Origin: Flavobacteriaceae bacterium
GTDB lineage: Bacteria > Bacteroidota > Bacteroidia > Flavobacteriales > Flavobacteriaceae
NCBI GenBank assembly: GCA_029938265.1
Contig: JAOZVI010000007.1
Location: 1 to 40,333, forward strand
Direction: 5' to 3'
Length of the DNA: 40,333 nucleotides
Under the pieces are notes generated by a model. It searched no databases. It was not told the DNA's origin and was given only the letters and a program-made list of their open reading frames with translations. Position 1 is the stretch's first letter; each line of letters starts with the position of its first letter. Of the stretch, positions 26,283 through 34,806 are shown one piece after another. The position numbers were made by a program, and so were the translations under genes.

Positions 26283-27059
26283 CTATTTTTTTATATCTCC
26301 AAGGGGAAAATAAGCCAGCATATTTTCATCTAACCATTTATTTGACTCAACAGGTGTCATTTTCCAACCTGAATTACAGTTAGATACAATTTCAATAATT
26401 GAAGTTCCTTTCTTATCTTTTTGATTTTGAAAAGCTTTAATTATTGCTTTTTTTGTTTTAGTTACTAATTTGGCAGTATGCACAGCTTGTCTTGTGGCAT
26501 AAGCGACACCCGGCAATGTAGCCACCATTTCTGTAATTTTTAAAGGATATCCCATAGTTTCTACCACACGACCATAAGGAGAAGTAGACGATTTCATTCC
26601 TGGTAAAGTTGTGGGAGCCATTTGTCCACCTGTCATTCCGTAAATACCATTATTTACAAAAATAATTACAATATTTTCTCCTCGGTTACAAGCGTGTATC
26701 GTTTCGGCGGTACCAATTGCCGCTAAATCACCATCACCTTGATATGTAAAAACATATTTTTCTGGAAATACTCTTTTAATACCTGTTGCTACAGCTGGTG
26801 CTCTACCATGAGCTGCCTGTTGCATATCAATATTCATAAATTCGTATGCCAAAACTGAACAGCCAACTGGTGCAACACCAATGGTGTCTTGTTCGATACC
26901 CATTTCATCAACTACTTCCATTACTAGTCTATGAGCAACCCCATGACCACAGCCCGGGCAATAACTCAGTGTGCAATCATTCATGAGCTTGGTCTTTTCA
27001 AAAACAATTTTACCTTTTTTAATTATTTCTTCTGGTGTTATAACTGCTGTTGTCATCAT
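26283..27059 (-). CDS. 2-oxoacid:ferredoxin oxidoreductase, beta subunit (thiamine diphosphate-binding)
   Basis: 258 residues. CPGCGHG at 34-40 is the conserved cysteine/glycine block near the thiamine site. GDGD at 108-111 and NNGIYGMTGGQ at 136-146 form the magnesium and thiamine diphosphate site. The TTLPGMKSSTSPYGR block is typical of KOR/VOR enzymes. It carries the cofactor that decarboxylates the 2-oxoacid. The start at 27059 overlaps the alpha-subunit stop by four bases; a second ATG directly follows at 27056, so either could be used. Substrate, 2-oxoglutarate or branched-chain 2-oxoacids, is not settled from sequence. Confidence 0.92.
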   Translation of the reverse strand: MMTTAVITPEEIIKKGKIVFEKTKLMNDCTLSYCPGCGHGVAHRLVMEVVDEMGIEQDTIGVAPVGCSVLAYEFMNIDMQQAAHGRAPAVATGIKRVFPEKYVFTYQGDGDLAAIGTAETIHACNRGENIVIIFVNNGIYGMTGGQMAPTTLPGMKSSTSPYGRVVETMGYPLKITEMVATLPGVAYATRQAVHTAKLVTKTKKAIIKAFQNQKDKKGTSIIEIVSNCNSGWKMTPVESNKWLDENMLAYFPLGDIKK

Positions 27060-28147
27060 TTTAAAATTTTGTTAATTTCTTTTTCTACTGCATCTAATAC
27101 TTCACTTGGGGAAGGGATCATTCCACCCATTCTGCCAAAATGAGCTACAGGTGCTTTGCCTTCAACGGCTAACAGAACATCTTCTATCATCTGTCCGGCA
27201 CTCATTTCAACCGATAAAAATCCTTTGGTATGATCGGCAAGTTCTGAGATTATTTTTTTTGGGAAAGGCCACAAGGTGATAGGTCTTAATAAACCTAATT
27301 TTAAACCTTTTTCACGTCCTAATTGTACTACTTTTTGACTTATACGGGCACTTGTGCCATAAGCTACTAAAATATAATCAGCATCTTCACATTGAATTTG
27401 TTCATATCTCACTTCATTCTTTTCAGCAGTTTTAAATTTATTCTGCAAATGCTGGTTGTGAATCTCTTGTAATTCCGATTTAAGATTTAATGATGTAATG
27501 ATATTACGCTCTCTGGATTCTGGTTTTCCTGTAGTGGCCCAGCTACCATAACGTTTGATGATCTCTTCATTTGAGAGGCGTTCTTTTTGTTTGGGTAATG
27601 TTACTTTTTCCATCATTTGACCTATAGCTCCATCAGATAAGATCATAACCGGATTTCGATATTTAAAAGCTAGATCAAAACCCAAATTGACAAAATCAGC
27701 CATTTCCTGTACAGTTGAAGGAGCTAAAACTATTAAATTATAATCACCATGACCGCCTCCTTTTACAGCTTGAAAATAGTCTGATTGTCCTGGTTGAATA
27801 GTACCTAATCCTGGTCCGCCACGCATAACATTTGCAATTAAGCAAGGCAACTCGGCTCCTGCCATATATGAAATTCCTTCTAATTTAAGGCTGATTCCAG
27901 GGCTGGATGATGAAGTCATTGCTTTTTTTCCACAAGCTGCAGCTCCATATACCATGTTGATTGCGGCTAATTCACTTTCGGCTTGTAGAACAACCATTCC
28001 TGTTCTTTTAAATGGCTCTTCATGCATCAAATATTCAATAACTTCAGATTGTGGTGTTATTGGGTAACCAAAATAGGCATCAACACCAGATCTTATAGCT
28101 GCTTCTGCCATTGCTTCATTACCTTTCATTAATTTTACTTCTTCCAT
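27056..28147 (-). CDS. vorB: 2-oxoacid:ferredoxin oxidoreductase, alpha subunit (VorB-like)
   Basis: 363 residues. It starts EVKLMKGNEAMAEAAIRSGVDAYFGYPITPQSEV, with YPITPQSE at about 28-35 forming the substrate and thiamine pocket. A second block, AMTSSSSPGISLKLEGI, is at about 76-92, and MRGGPGLGTIQPGQSDYFQA at about 108-127. The C-terminal part is the transketolase-C-like domain. In Bacteroidota, proteins with this sequence are usually named 3-methyl-2-oxobutanoate dehydrogenase subunit VorB. The complex would turn branched-chain 2-oxoacids (or 2-oxoglutarate) and CoA into acyl-CoA, CO2 and reduced ferredoxin, or run in reverse. It overlaps the beta gene and lies 30 bases after the ferredoxin gene. 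Confidence 0.88.
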   Translation of the reverse strand: MEEVKLMKGNEAMAEAAIRSGVDAYFGYPITPQSEVIEYLMHEEPFKRTGMVVLQAESELAAINMVYGAAACGKKAMTSSSSPGISLKLEGISYMAGAELPCLIANVMRGGPGLGTIQPGQSDYFQAVKGGGHGDYNLIVLAPSTVQEMADFVNLGFDLAFKYRNPVMILSDGAIGQMMEKVTLPKQKERLSNEEIIKRYGSWATTGKPESRERNIITSLNLKSELQEIHNQHLQNKFKTAEKNEVRYEQIQCEDADYILVAYGTSARISQKVVQLGREKGLKLGLLRPITLWPFPKKIISELADHTKGFLSVEMSAGQMIEDVLLAVEGKAPVAHFGRMGGMIPSPSEVLDAVEKEINKILK

Positions 28148-28177
28148 ATGAATAAGACTTTTTTTAAAGAATGTTTA

Positions 28178-28411
28178 TTATACCTTTTCAGGCTTGTATT
28201 GATATACAGTAATACACATATCAGGACAAACCAAAGCACAAATTTTACAACCGGTACAGGCATCGTGGTTGAAAGGAATGGCTGGATTATAACCTTTTGT
28301 ATTTACCTGTGTATCGAGTTTTAATACATCAAAAGGACAGGCAACAACACATAAATCACAACCTTTACAAGCTTCAATATCTATTACAACGGCACCTCTT
28401 ACTTTTGGCAT
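28178..28411 (-). CDS. 2x[4Fe-4S] ferredoxin subunit of the 2-oxoacid oxidoreductase
   Basis: 77 residues with two complete CxxCxxCxxxCP clusters: C15, C18, C21, C25 and C52, C55, C58, C62. This is the delta subunit of four-subunit 2-oxoacid oxidoreductases. It passes electrons from the beta-subunit thiamine site to soluble ferredoxin. It is the first gene of the operon. A short palindrome, CGCTcAGCG (28445-28453), lies 34 bases upstream of its start and might be an operator; no TAnnTTTG element was seen before it. The iron-sulfur content suggests use under low oxygen, by inference. Confidence 0.93.
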   Translation of the reverse strand: MPKVRGAVVIDIEACKGCDLCVVACPFDVLKLDTQVNTKGYNPAIPFNHDACTGCKICALVCPDMCITVYQYKPEKV

Positions 28412-28476
28412 AGAATGGTATTTTAGATTAATATATGGGTTTTACGCTCAGCGAAATTAAAAATTATATTTTTATT

Positions 28477-28504
28477 AAAAAATGATTAAAATCATTATTT
28501 TTAT
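28477..28504 (-). terminator. AT-rich hairpin with T-run between the fused E1 gene and the ferredoxin gene
   Basis: AATGAT (28481-28486) and ATCATT (28491-28496) form a 6-bp stem with a TAAA loop on the plus strand. Read on the minus strand, a run of T follows. It lies about 75-100 bases downstream of the E1 stop and could end the E1 message. The stem is pure A/T plus one G:C pair, so it is weak. Confidence 0.33.
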
Positions 28505-28575
28505 ATAATATTGAAAATAATATATGGTTTTTAGGTTTAATAATTATTAAATTCTCAAAAAAATAATAAATATAA

Positions 28576-31026
28576 TTAAACCAAAGGTTTATATTTTTGA
28601 GGATCAGCCTCATGCATCATGTTATATATTGCTTCAAAAATATCCTCAGTATTTCGGTTAGAGAAATAATCTCCATCGGTTCCGTAAGCCGGTCTGTGTT
28701 CTTCTGAGCATAAAGTAACGGGCTTACTATCTAAATATTGATATGCATTTTGGATCGTCAACACTTCATTTAATATATAAGCTGATGCTCCTCCCGGTAC
28801 ATCTTCATCGATTACCATCAAACGATTCGTTTTTTTAACACTTTTTACAATATCATGAGACAGATCAAAAGGCATTAAACTTTGAATATCGATCACTTGG
28901 CAACTAATGCTAAACTGAGCTAATTGTTCCGCGGCTTCTATTACTAATTTTAATGTAGAACCATAGGATACAAGTGTAATATCTGTTCCCTCCATAATAG
29001 TTTCAACTATCCCGACCGGTGTTCTGAAAGCTCCAAAATTATTGGGTTGTTTTTCTTTAAGACGATAGCCATTCAGGTTTTCAATGATTAATGCAGGATC
29101 GTCGCTTTCTAACATTGTATTGAAAAATCCGGCTGCTTTTGTCATATTACGAGGGACTAATATACAAATTCCCTTTAAAAAATTGTTTAAACCACTCATT
29201 GGTGAACCTGAATGCCAAATACCCTCTAATCTATGACCGCGTGTTCTGATAATTAACGGAGCTTTTTGGCGTCCGGCACTTCTATAATGCAATGAAGCAA
29301 GATCATCACTTAAAGCTGGAAGTGCATATAAAACATAATCTAAGTATTGAATTTCGGCAATAGGACGTAAACCACGCATTGCCATGCCAATTCCCTGACC
29401 TATAATTGTCATTTCACGAATACCGGTATCGCTTACACGCATTTCGCCAAATTTTTTCTGAAGGCCTTCCAGTCCCTGATTTACACCTCCTATATACCCG
29501 GTATCTTCACCAAATATCAAAGTTTCAGGATAATTTGTAAATATTTTATTAAAATTGTCACGTAAAATTGTCCTGGCATCTACTTCTTTAACGTCCTTAT
29601 CATAAGTAGGTTTTACTTCTTTAATTTTAATTGCAGATAAATCAGACTCACTATACAAATGTGAACTATATTTTTTTTGATAGAAACCTTTATATTTTTC
29701 AATCCAATTTTGTAAATCAATTTTTGATGGAAAATTTTCACCGATTAAATAGCGTAAAACTTTTCGGGCGTAAACCAAATTAGTTCTAATCTGTACTTCA
29801 TCATCTGAAGAAAATTCTTCAATTAGCTTTTTAATGAGGGGAGTATTTTTAGATTTGTTTGCAACTTTTTTTAAAATTGCTATTAACTCATCAGCTTCTT
29901 TTTGGAGCGGATTTTTAAATCCGTCCCAAGCATTTCTTTTTGCCAGTCGGGCTTCTTTTTTTGCTTCCTTTTCAATGGTTTCAATTTCGGTTTCGTTTTT
30001 TACAAAACGATAAATTTCACCATCAGTATCCTCAATCTCAAATTTCAATATCCATTCGCGCATTTTGGAATTACAATCAATACTTTTTTCATAAGACAAA
30101 CGCTCTTTACTTTTGTATCGTTCTTGTGAGCCTGATGTTGAATGGCCTATGGGTTGCATAAGATCGGTAACATGGATAATTACAGGAACATGTTCTTCAC
30201 GTGCAATTTTATCAGCTTTTTTGTAAACTTCAATTAAAGCAGGGTAATCATAACCTTTTACAGTGAAAATTTCATACCCGTTTTTACCATCTTCTCTCTG
30301 AAATCCTTTTAGAACTTCAGATATATTTTCTTTTGTTGTGTGATATTTTGCAGGGACTGATATGCCATATTCATCATCCCAAATGCTAATAATCATAGGA
30401 ACTTGAAGAACTCCAGCAGCATTGATAGTTTCCCAAAATGGTCCTTCACTAGTACTGGCATTTCCTATTGTGCCCCATGCTACTTCATTGCCTTTAATTG
30501 AAAATTTTGTAAAATCTTCTAATCCTTTTACACTACGGAAAATTTTTGAAGCCTGAGCTAAACCTAATAAACGTGGCATTTGGCCTGAAGTACTTGAAAT
30601 ATCAGAACTTGAATTTTTTTGTTCAACGAGATTTTTCCAGGTGCCGTCTTCATTTAAAGAATGTGTGGCAAAATGATTGTTCATTTGGCGGCCACCGGAT
30701 TCAGGAGCATTCTTGATATTAGTATCTCCGTAAAGATTGGCAAATAGTTGTTGTGGGGTTAAAGCTCCAATACTCATCATAAATGTTTGGTCTCGGTAGT
30801 AACCTGAACGCCAATCTCCATTTTTGAAGACTTTCGCCATAGCAAGTTGCGGAACTTCCTTACCCCCACCAAAAATACCAAATTTAGCTTTGCCGGTAAG
30901 CACTTCTCTTCTGCCTAATAAGCTACATTCTCTACTGATTATAGCTATTTTGTAATCATTTAGAACTTCATTTTTAAAATCTTCAAAAGATATTTTTTGA
31001 GGAGAACTATTTGATGTTATTGTCAT
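28576..31026 (-). CDS. Fused E1 alpha/beta subunit of a 2-oxoacid dehydrogenase
   Basis: 816 residues joining both E1 parts, as in some Bacteroidota. The alpha part (about 20-450) has the thiamine diphosphate block TIGNASTSEGPFWETIN at 186-202 and SIWDDEYGIS at 214-223. The beta part (about 485-800) has LIFGEDTGYIGG, EIQYLDYV and the transketolase-C segment LVSYGSTLK to DEDVPGGASAYI. The usual magnesium ligands GDG/GEG and NN are here GNA and DD (N189 and D218), an exchange of charge that may keep the metal site. It decarboxylates pyruvate or branched-chain 2-oxoacids and hands the acyl group to a lipoyl E2, not present nearby. It is transcribed on its own from a promoter at 31050-31057. Confidence 0.88.
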   Translation of the reverse strand: MTITSNSSPQKISFEDFKNEVLNDYKIAIISRECSLLGRREVLTGKAKFGIFGGGKEVPQLAMAKVFKNGDWRSGYYRDQTFMMSIGALTPQQLFANLYGDTNIKNAPESGGRQMNNHFATHSLNEDGTWKNLVEQKNSSSDISSTSGQMPRLLGLAQASKIFRSVKGLEDFTKFSIKGNEVAWGTIGNASTSEGPFWETINAAGVLQVPMIISIWDDEYGISVPAKYHTTKENISEVLKGFQREDGKNGYEIFTVKGYDYPALIEVYKKADKIAREEHVPVIIHVTDLMQPIGHSTSGSQERYKSKERLSYEKSIDCNSKMREWILKFEIEDTDGEIYRFVKNETEIETIEKEAKKEARLAKRNAWDGFKNPLQKEADELIAILKKVANKSKNTPLIKKLIEEFSSDDEVQIRTNLVYARKVLRYLIGENFPSKIDLQNWIEKYKGFYQKKYSSHLYSESDLSAIKIKEVKPTYDKDVKEVDARTILRDNFNKIFTNYPETLIFGEDTGYIGGVNQGLEGLQKKFGEMRVSDTGIREMTIIGQGIGMAMRGLRPIAEIQYLDYVLYALPALSDDLASLHYRSAGRQKAPLIIRTRGHRLEGIWHSGSPMSGLNNFLKGICILVPRNMTKAAGFFNTMLESDDPALIIENLNGYRLKEKQPNNFGAFRTPVGIVETIMEGTDITLVSYGSTLKLVIEAAEQLAQFSISCQVIDIQSLMPFDLSHDIVKSVKKTNRLMVIDEDVPGGASAYILNEVLTIQNAYQYLDSKPVTLCSEEHRPAYGTDGDYFSNRNTEDIFEAIYNMMHEADPQKYKPLV

Positions 31027-31049
31027 ATTTTTTATACCTTTTACTTTCG

Positions 31050-31057
31050 CAAATATA
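31050..31057 (-). promoter_or_regulatory. Probable -7 element of the fused E1 promoter
   Basis: The minus strand reads TATATTTG, a full match to TAnnTTTG, 24 bases before the E1 start. The -33 position has TCC/TTC rather than TTG. Confidence 0.5.
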
Positions 31058-31106
31058 CAAAATAAAAGTGAGAATTGGAAGGGTGGTGTATTGCGTAATA
31101 TTTATG

Positions 31107-31143
31107 AATAAATACTTGATTAACAATTGTATAAGTATTTATT
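31107..31143. repeat. 11-bp perfect inverted repeat upstream of the fused E1 gene
   Basis: AATAAATACTT (31107-31117) and AAGTATTTATT (31133-31143) pair without mismatch around a 15-base loop, which itself holds the palindrome ACAATTGT (31123-31130). It sits about 50 bases before the E1 -7 element and 80 bases after the stop of the outer-membrane gene. No T-run follows in the direction of that gene, so an operator is as likely as a terminator. Confidence 0.6.
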
Positions 31144-31222
31144 TCACATTTAAGGTATAGGTCTTAATACAAATGAGAATACTAGGCGAATTATTTAGAT
31201 TTTAACATTAGAAAAGAGATTT

Positions 31223-34033
31223 TTAGTAAAATCCTCTTCTAATAAAACTATAAATTCTAGTGGGATCTGCGGTAAGCACAAATCTGATCTTTGATGCGTA
31301 TTCCGGTTGTGCAGGCTCAAAACCTAAACTGGATTGTAATGGAAAGTATAATTCTAAGAAATTATGAATAAAATTAAACCTAATACCGCTATCATATCTG
31401 AAAAATGGATTATCACCTTTATTTTTAACAAATCCTGCATCTGCATAGATCTCTATCCATCGCCAGACACTCACACTGATATTTGTACTCGTAAGCCATT
31501 GATTAGAGTATTTATTTTCAAAGATCGATTTAAATCCACCATCTGAAATGATGATTTCCTGACTAAAAAAACCTGAATCTTCCGATCTTCCCATATAACT
31601 TTTCTCAAATAAATAATCGCTTGGCCTGTCTAAAGCAAAGCTAAAAAAATCGGTTGTTGTATTATTAAATAAAAAAGTACCAAAAAAGAATCTAAAGTCA
31701 AATTGTCTGTTCTTATCTGTGAGTTTACGATATCTAAAATCTAAAGAAATTTTACTAAAATTTACATTGTATTGAAGATCTACAAAATATCTTAGATCAT
31801 TAATAATATTAGGCTGAGAATAACCATAACGTATATCTAAAATATTATAGCTGTCACTTTCATTTTCAATTCCTCCTTGTGGTATTTCTTTGTCAACAAT
31901 ATTATATTTAACCAATAATGAACTGCCACCTACATCTCTCAAAGATTTTCGGTTAAACTGCACTAAAAAATAAGGGTTTAACTTTCTGTAGAATAAATTT
32001 TTATCATAATGAGATTGACTTCCTGAGATACCGGTGCTATATCTGTAAACGATTGAGTTTTCAGGTAAGTATTGGTATGATAAATATAAAGAACCGATCA
32101 AGCTATGACTTTTAAAAGCATAGGCGGGTGTTATACCAAACAACCATTTCTTTTTAAACATTGCCTGATTGTACAACTGGGGTCCTAGTATCAGTCCGTC
32201 ATAATAATTATACTCGGAATATATATTATAAAAAATTTGATTGTAATATGGGTCTTCAATATCTTTAAAAAAAGTAAATTTTAAAGGTCTGTTTAATAAT
32301 TTTTTATCAATTTTTTCCCAATTGTCCCGTAAGTTAACCTCAGGATAAAGGTATTCGTAATTTAGTGATATTCTGTCAAAACCATTTCTGGGGATTGTAA
32401 CTGTTCTAGATGAATCAATATTTTTTATCCATTGTTTGTATAAAATCTCTTTTTTATCTACACCGTAAAGAGCAACGGGAGCTGTCATATTACTTTTATT
32501 TACAATTTTTATTATAAGAGAATCTTCCTTTTTTTCAACACTTCTTATCGTATAATCGATCTTTTTTTTGGTTTGAATATAATCGACAAAAAAGGCATCT
32601 AAATCATTATCAGTTTTATGGGTTATTATCTCTTTAAAATCGTCACTTTTACTTAACTGTAATACATTTTCTTTATAAAATTGTTGCAAACTTTTTGCAA
32701 CGATCGAGTCATTTAAAATGGCATCTAAATAGCGTAAACCTATTCCAGCTTTGTATTTATTTACAATTTTTCGATTAAAATTAGATAGTGAATCAGCTCT
32801 TGTTATTAATGATTGGTCTAAATTCTTTCTGGCAGCAAATTGATAAACAAAGGGATATTTTCCGTTAAAATCTAATTTTGCCAAACTGTAATTTCGATAC
32901 CCCCATATTTTTGAAATATTACCGGTTGCTTTAATTTCAGGATAGTATTTTGAAACATATTCGATCATCATATATATCTGAATACCATCAGCAAGCCAGT
33001 AATCGTCCCTTTTATTGACCAAAATTGTATTATCAATATATTTTTTAGTCAAAGCTTTAAACATTTTTATATCCCATTCAAAGGCATCACTAAAAGGTGT
33101 TAAAGATTTGGGTAATTGGTTAAGACCATATACAGGATTTTTTTTATAGGTAATATCATTTACCAATAATTTTTTATGAGGGTATTTTCCTAGAAAATCG
33201 GAAATAAAATCCAGTTGTCTGCTTAAAATATCTGTTTTTAAAGGAATGGTTAGATTTTTACTTTTTAAATTTGATATAACCTCAATTGAATCAGTAAGAT
33301 AATTATCAAAACTGCTCAATAATTTTATGCTTAATTCAATATCTGTTCTGTTATTTCCATGTAAATTATAAAGAACTCGGCTATCTCTTATTTGCATTTC
33401 AATGTTTAGATCAGAATGAAGCGAAAAACCCCTGGGAACATCAAAATCTATTTTATAATTTGTGGGATCGATATATAGATCATCCATATCGAGATTACTC
33501 ATCACATGCCATTTGCCGTCATATACAGCTGGTGTTATATACCAATATCTTAGATTATAATTGTTTTCATCAAAACCATAAAGGGTAAAATTATCAATAG
33601 GAATTTTAACGATGTATTGTATATTTAAGGTAATATTTTGTTTTGGTAATAGTGAATTTGGAAGTACAACCTTTACAATATCATTGGCTTCAGAAAGTTC
33701 ATGCCAATTGGTATTTTGTTGATCAATTTCAATATTTTTAATTTTGGAATACCCCCTTTTTTGAATTTTTGCAAAGTATAAACTTTTGTCATAATTGTCG
33801 ATTAATCTTTTTGATAAAAGCGTTTTTCTATCTTTATAAGCGTTGGCCCAATTATGTAAATAAATCGTATCTAATATGTCAGAAGAGTTATTGTAATATG
33901 TGATATCTTGCTGTATTTCAATAGTTTGTAATTTAGGGTCTAACTTTGCCTTAATAGTAATCTCATTAGTTTGCGCCAATAAACTTAAATGGTAGCTAAA
34001 AAATAAAAACAGTATGAAATAAACTTTGCGCAA
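31223..34033 (-). CDS. Outer-membrane protein with an inactive M1-peptidase-like domain and a probable beta-barrel
   Basis: 936 residues. A signal peptide covers about 1-20 (ending LLAQ). Residues about 22-245 resemble the beta N-terminal domain of M1 aminopeptidases. Residues about 250-490 resemble the M1 helical catalytic domain. The zinc site is missing: no HExxH occurs anywhere, and the usual WLNEG segment reads WLADG at 346-350. From about 585 on the sequence alternates hydrophobic and polar residues in strands with many Tyr/Phe (for example the region 640-930) and ends in an aromatic residue, as outer-membrane barrels do. Function unknown; it may bind rather than cleave peptides. It follows a LOG-family gene by 24 bases and probably belongs to the uvrA operon. 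Barrel assignment is by pattern only. Confidence 0.75.
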   Translation of the reverse strand: MRKVYFILFLFFSYHLSLLAQTNEITIKAKLDPKLQTIEIQQDITYYNNSSDILDTIYLHNWANAYKDRKTLLSKRLIDNYDKSLYFAKIQKRGYSKIKNIEIDQQNTNWHELSEANDIVKVVLPNSLLPKQNITLNIQYIVKIPIDNFTLYGFDENNYNLRYWYITPAVYDGKWHVMSNLDMDDLYIDPTNYKIDFDVPRGFSLHSDLNIEMQIRDSRVLYNLHGNNRTDIELSIKLLSSFDNYLTDSIEVISNLKSKNLTIPLKTDILSRQLDFISDFLGKYPHKKLLVNDITYKKNPVYGLNQLPKSLTPFSDAFEWDIKMFKALTKKYIDNTILVNKRDDYWLADGIQIYMMIEYVSKYYPEIKATGNISKIWGYRNYSLAKLDFNGKYPFVYQFAARKNLDQSLITRADSLSNFNRKIVNKYKAGIGLRYLDAILNDSIVAKSLQQFYKENVLQLSKSDDFKEIITHKTDNDLDAFFVDYIQTKKKIDYTIRSVEKKEDSLIIKIVNKSNMTAPVALYGVDKKEILYKQWIKNIDSSRTVTIPRNGFDRISLNYEYLYPEVNLRDNWEKIDKKLLNRPLKFTFFKDIEDPYYNQIFYNIYSEYNYYDGLILGPQLYNQAMFKKKWLFGITPAYAFKSHSLIGSLYLSYQYLPENSIVYRYSTGISGSQSHYDKNLFYRKLNPYFLVQFNRKSLRDVGGSSLLVKYNIVDKEIPQGGIENESDSYNILDIRYGYSQPNIINDLRYFVDLQYNVNFSKISLDFRYRKLTDKNRQFDFRFFFGTFLFNNTTTDFFSFALDRPSDYLFEKSYMGRSEDSGFFSQEIIISDGGFKSIFENKYSNQWLTSTNISVSVWRWIEIYADAGFVKNKGDNPFFRYDSGIRFNFIHNFLELYFPLQSSLGFEPAQPEYASKIRFVLTADPTRIYSFIRRGFY

Positions 34034-34057
34034 TTTTTATAATGATTGATTATGCGA

Positions 34058-34771
34058 TTAAAAATTCGGTTTTAAGTGATGTTTTTTATAAAAAGTATCA
34101 ATTATTTCAATCACTTCATCAGCATCATCAACAATGGTAAATAGATCAAGATCTTGTACGCTAATATTACTGAATTCCTTAAGAACAGTTTTTTTTATCC
34201 AATCTAAAATACCGTTCCAAAACTCACTTCCAACCAAAATAAGCGGGAATTTTCCAATTTTCTTTGTTTGAATTAATGTCATGGCCTCAAATAATTCATC
34301 TAAAGTCCCAAATCCTCCAGGCATGGCAACAAATCCTTGCGCATATTTTACAAACATTACTTTACGAACAAAAAAGTAATCAAAATCTAAATTTTTATCA
34401 CTATCAATATAAGGATTGTCTTTTTGCTCAAAGGGTAGATCAATATTCAATCCCACTGAAATTCCACCGCCACGTCTGGCTCCTTTATTACCTGCTTCCA
34501 TAATGCCAGGGCCTCCTCCGGTAATAACGCCATAACCGTTTTGAGTTAATTTAAAGGCAATATTTTCAGCCATTTCGTAATATTTTTCTCCTGGTTTTGT
34601 TCTGGCAGAACCATAAACACTCACACAGGGACCAATTCGACTCAATTTTTCATAACCATCAACAAATTCACTCATAATTTTAAATATCGCCCATGAATCG
34701 TTGGTTTTAATTTCGTTCCATGTCTTTTGCTTGAGCTTTTCAGCAATCCTTTTGTCTTCTAATGGTGTCAT
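34058..34771 (-). CDS. LOG-family (TIGR00730) Rossmann-fold protein
   Basis: 237 residues. The lysine decarboxylase-like/LOG signature is complete: GGGPGIMEAGNKGA from 85 and PGGFGTLDEL at 151-160, the phosphate and catalytic site. Characterised members of this family hydrolyse nucleoside monophosphates at the N-glycosidic bond, producing free bases, including cytokinin-type bases. Many bacterial members act on AMP or other NMPs. The role here is therefore probably nucleotide salvage or clean-up, by inference. It lies 35 bases after uvrA and 24 before the M1-like gene. Confidence 0.9.
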   Translation of the reverse strand: MTPLEDKRIAEKLKQKTWNEIKTNDSWAIFKIMSEFVDGYEKLSRIGPCVSVYGSARTKPGEKYYEMAENIAFKLTQNGYGVITGGGPGIMEAGNKGARRGGGISVGLNIDLPFEQKDNPYIDSDKNLDFDYFFVRKVMFVKYAQGFVAMPGGFGTLDELFEAMTLIQTKKIGKFPLILVGSEFWNGILDWIKKTVLKEFSNISVQDLDLFTIVDDADEVIEIIDTFYKKHHLKPNF

Positions 34772-34806
34772 AATTATAATATTTGATCCTAAAACTAATA
34801 AACCTG

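Noticed and set aside
28412-28575. Possible small gene in the gap between the ferredoxin and fused E1 genes
   Set aside because: I saw no open frame of useful length on the strand I translated; the gap holds only an AT-rich hairpin and a short palindrome.
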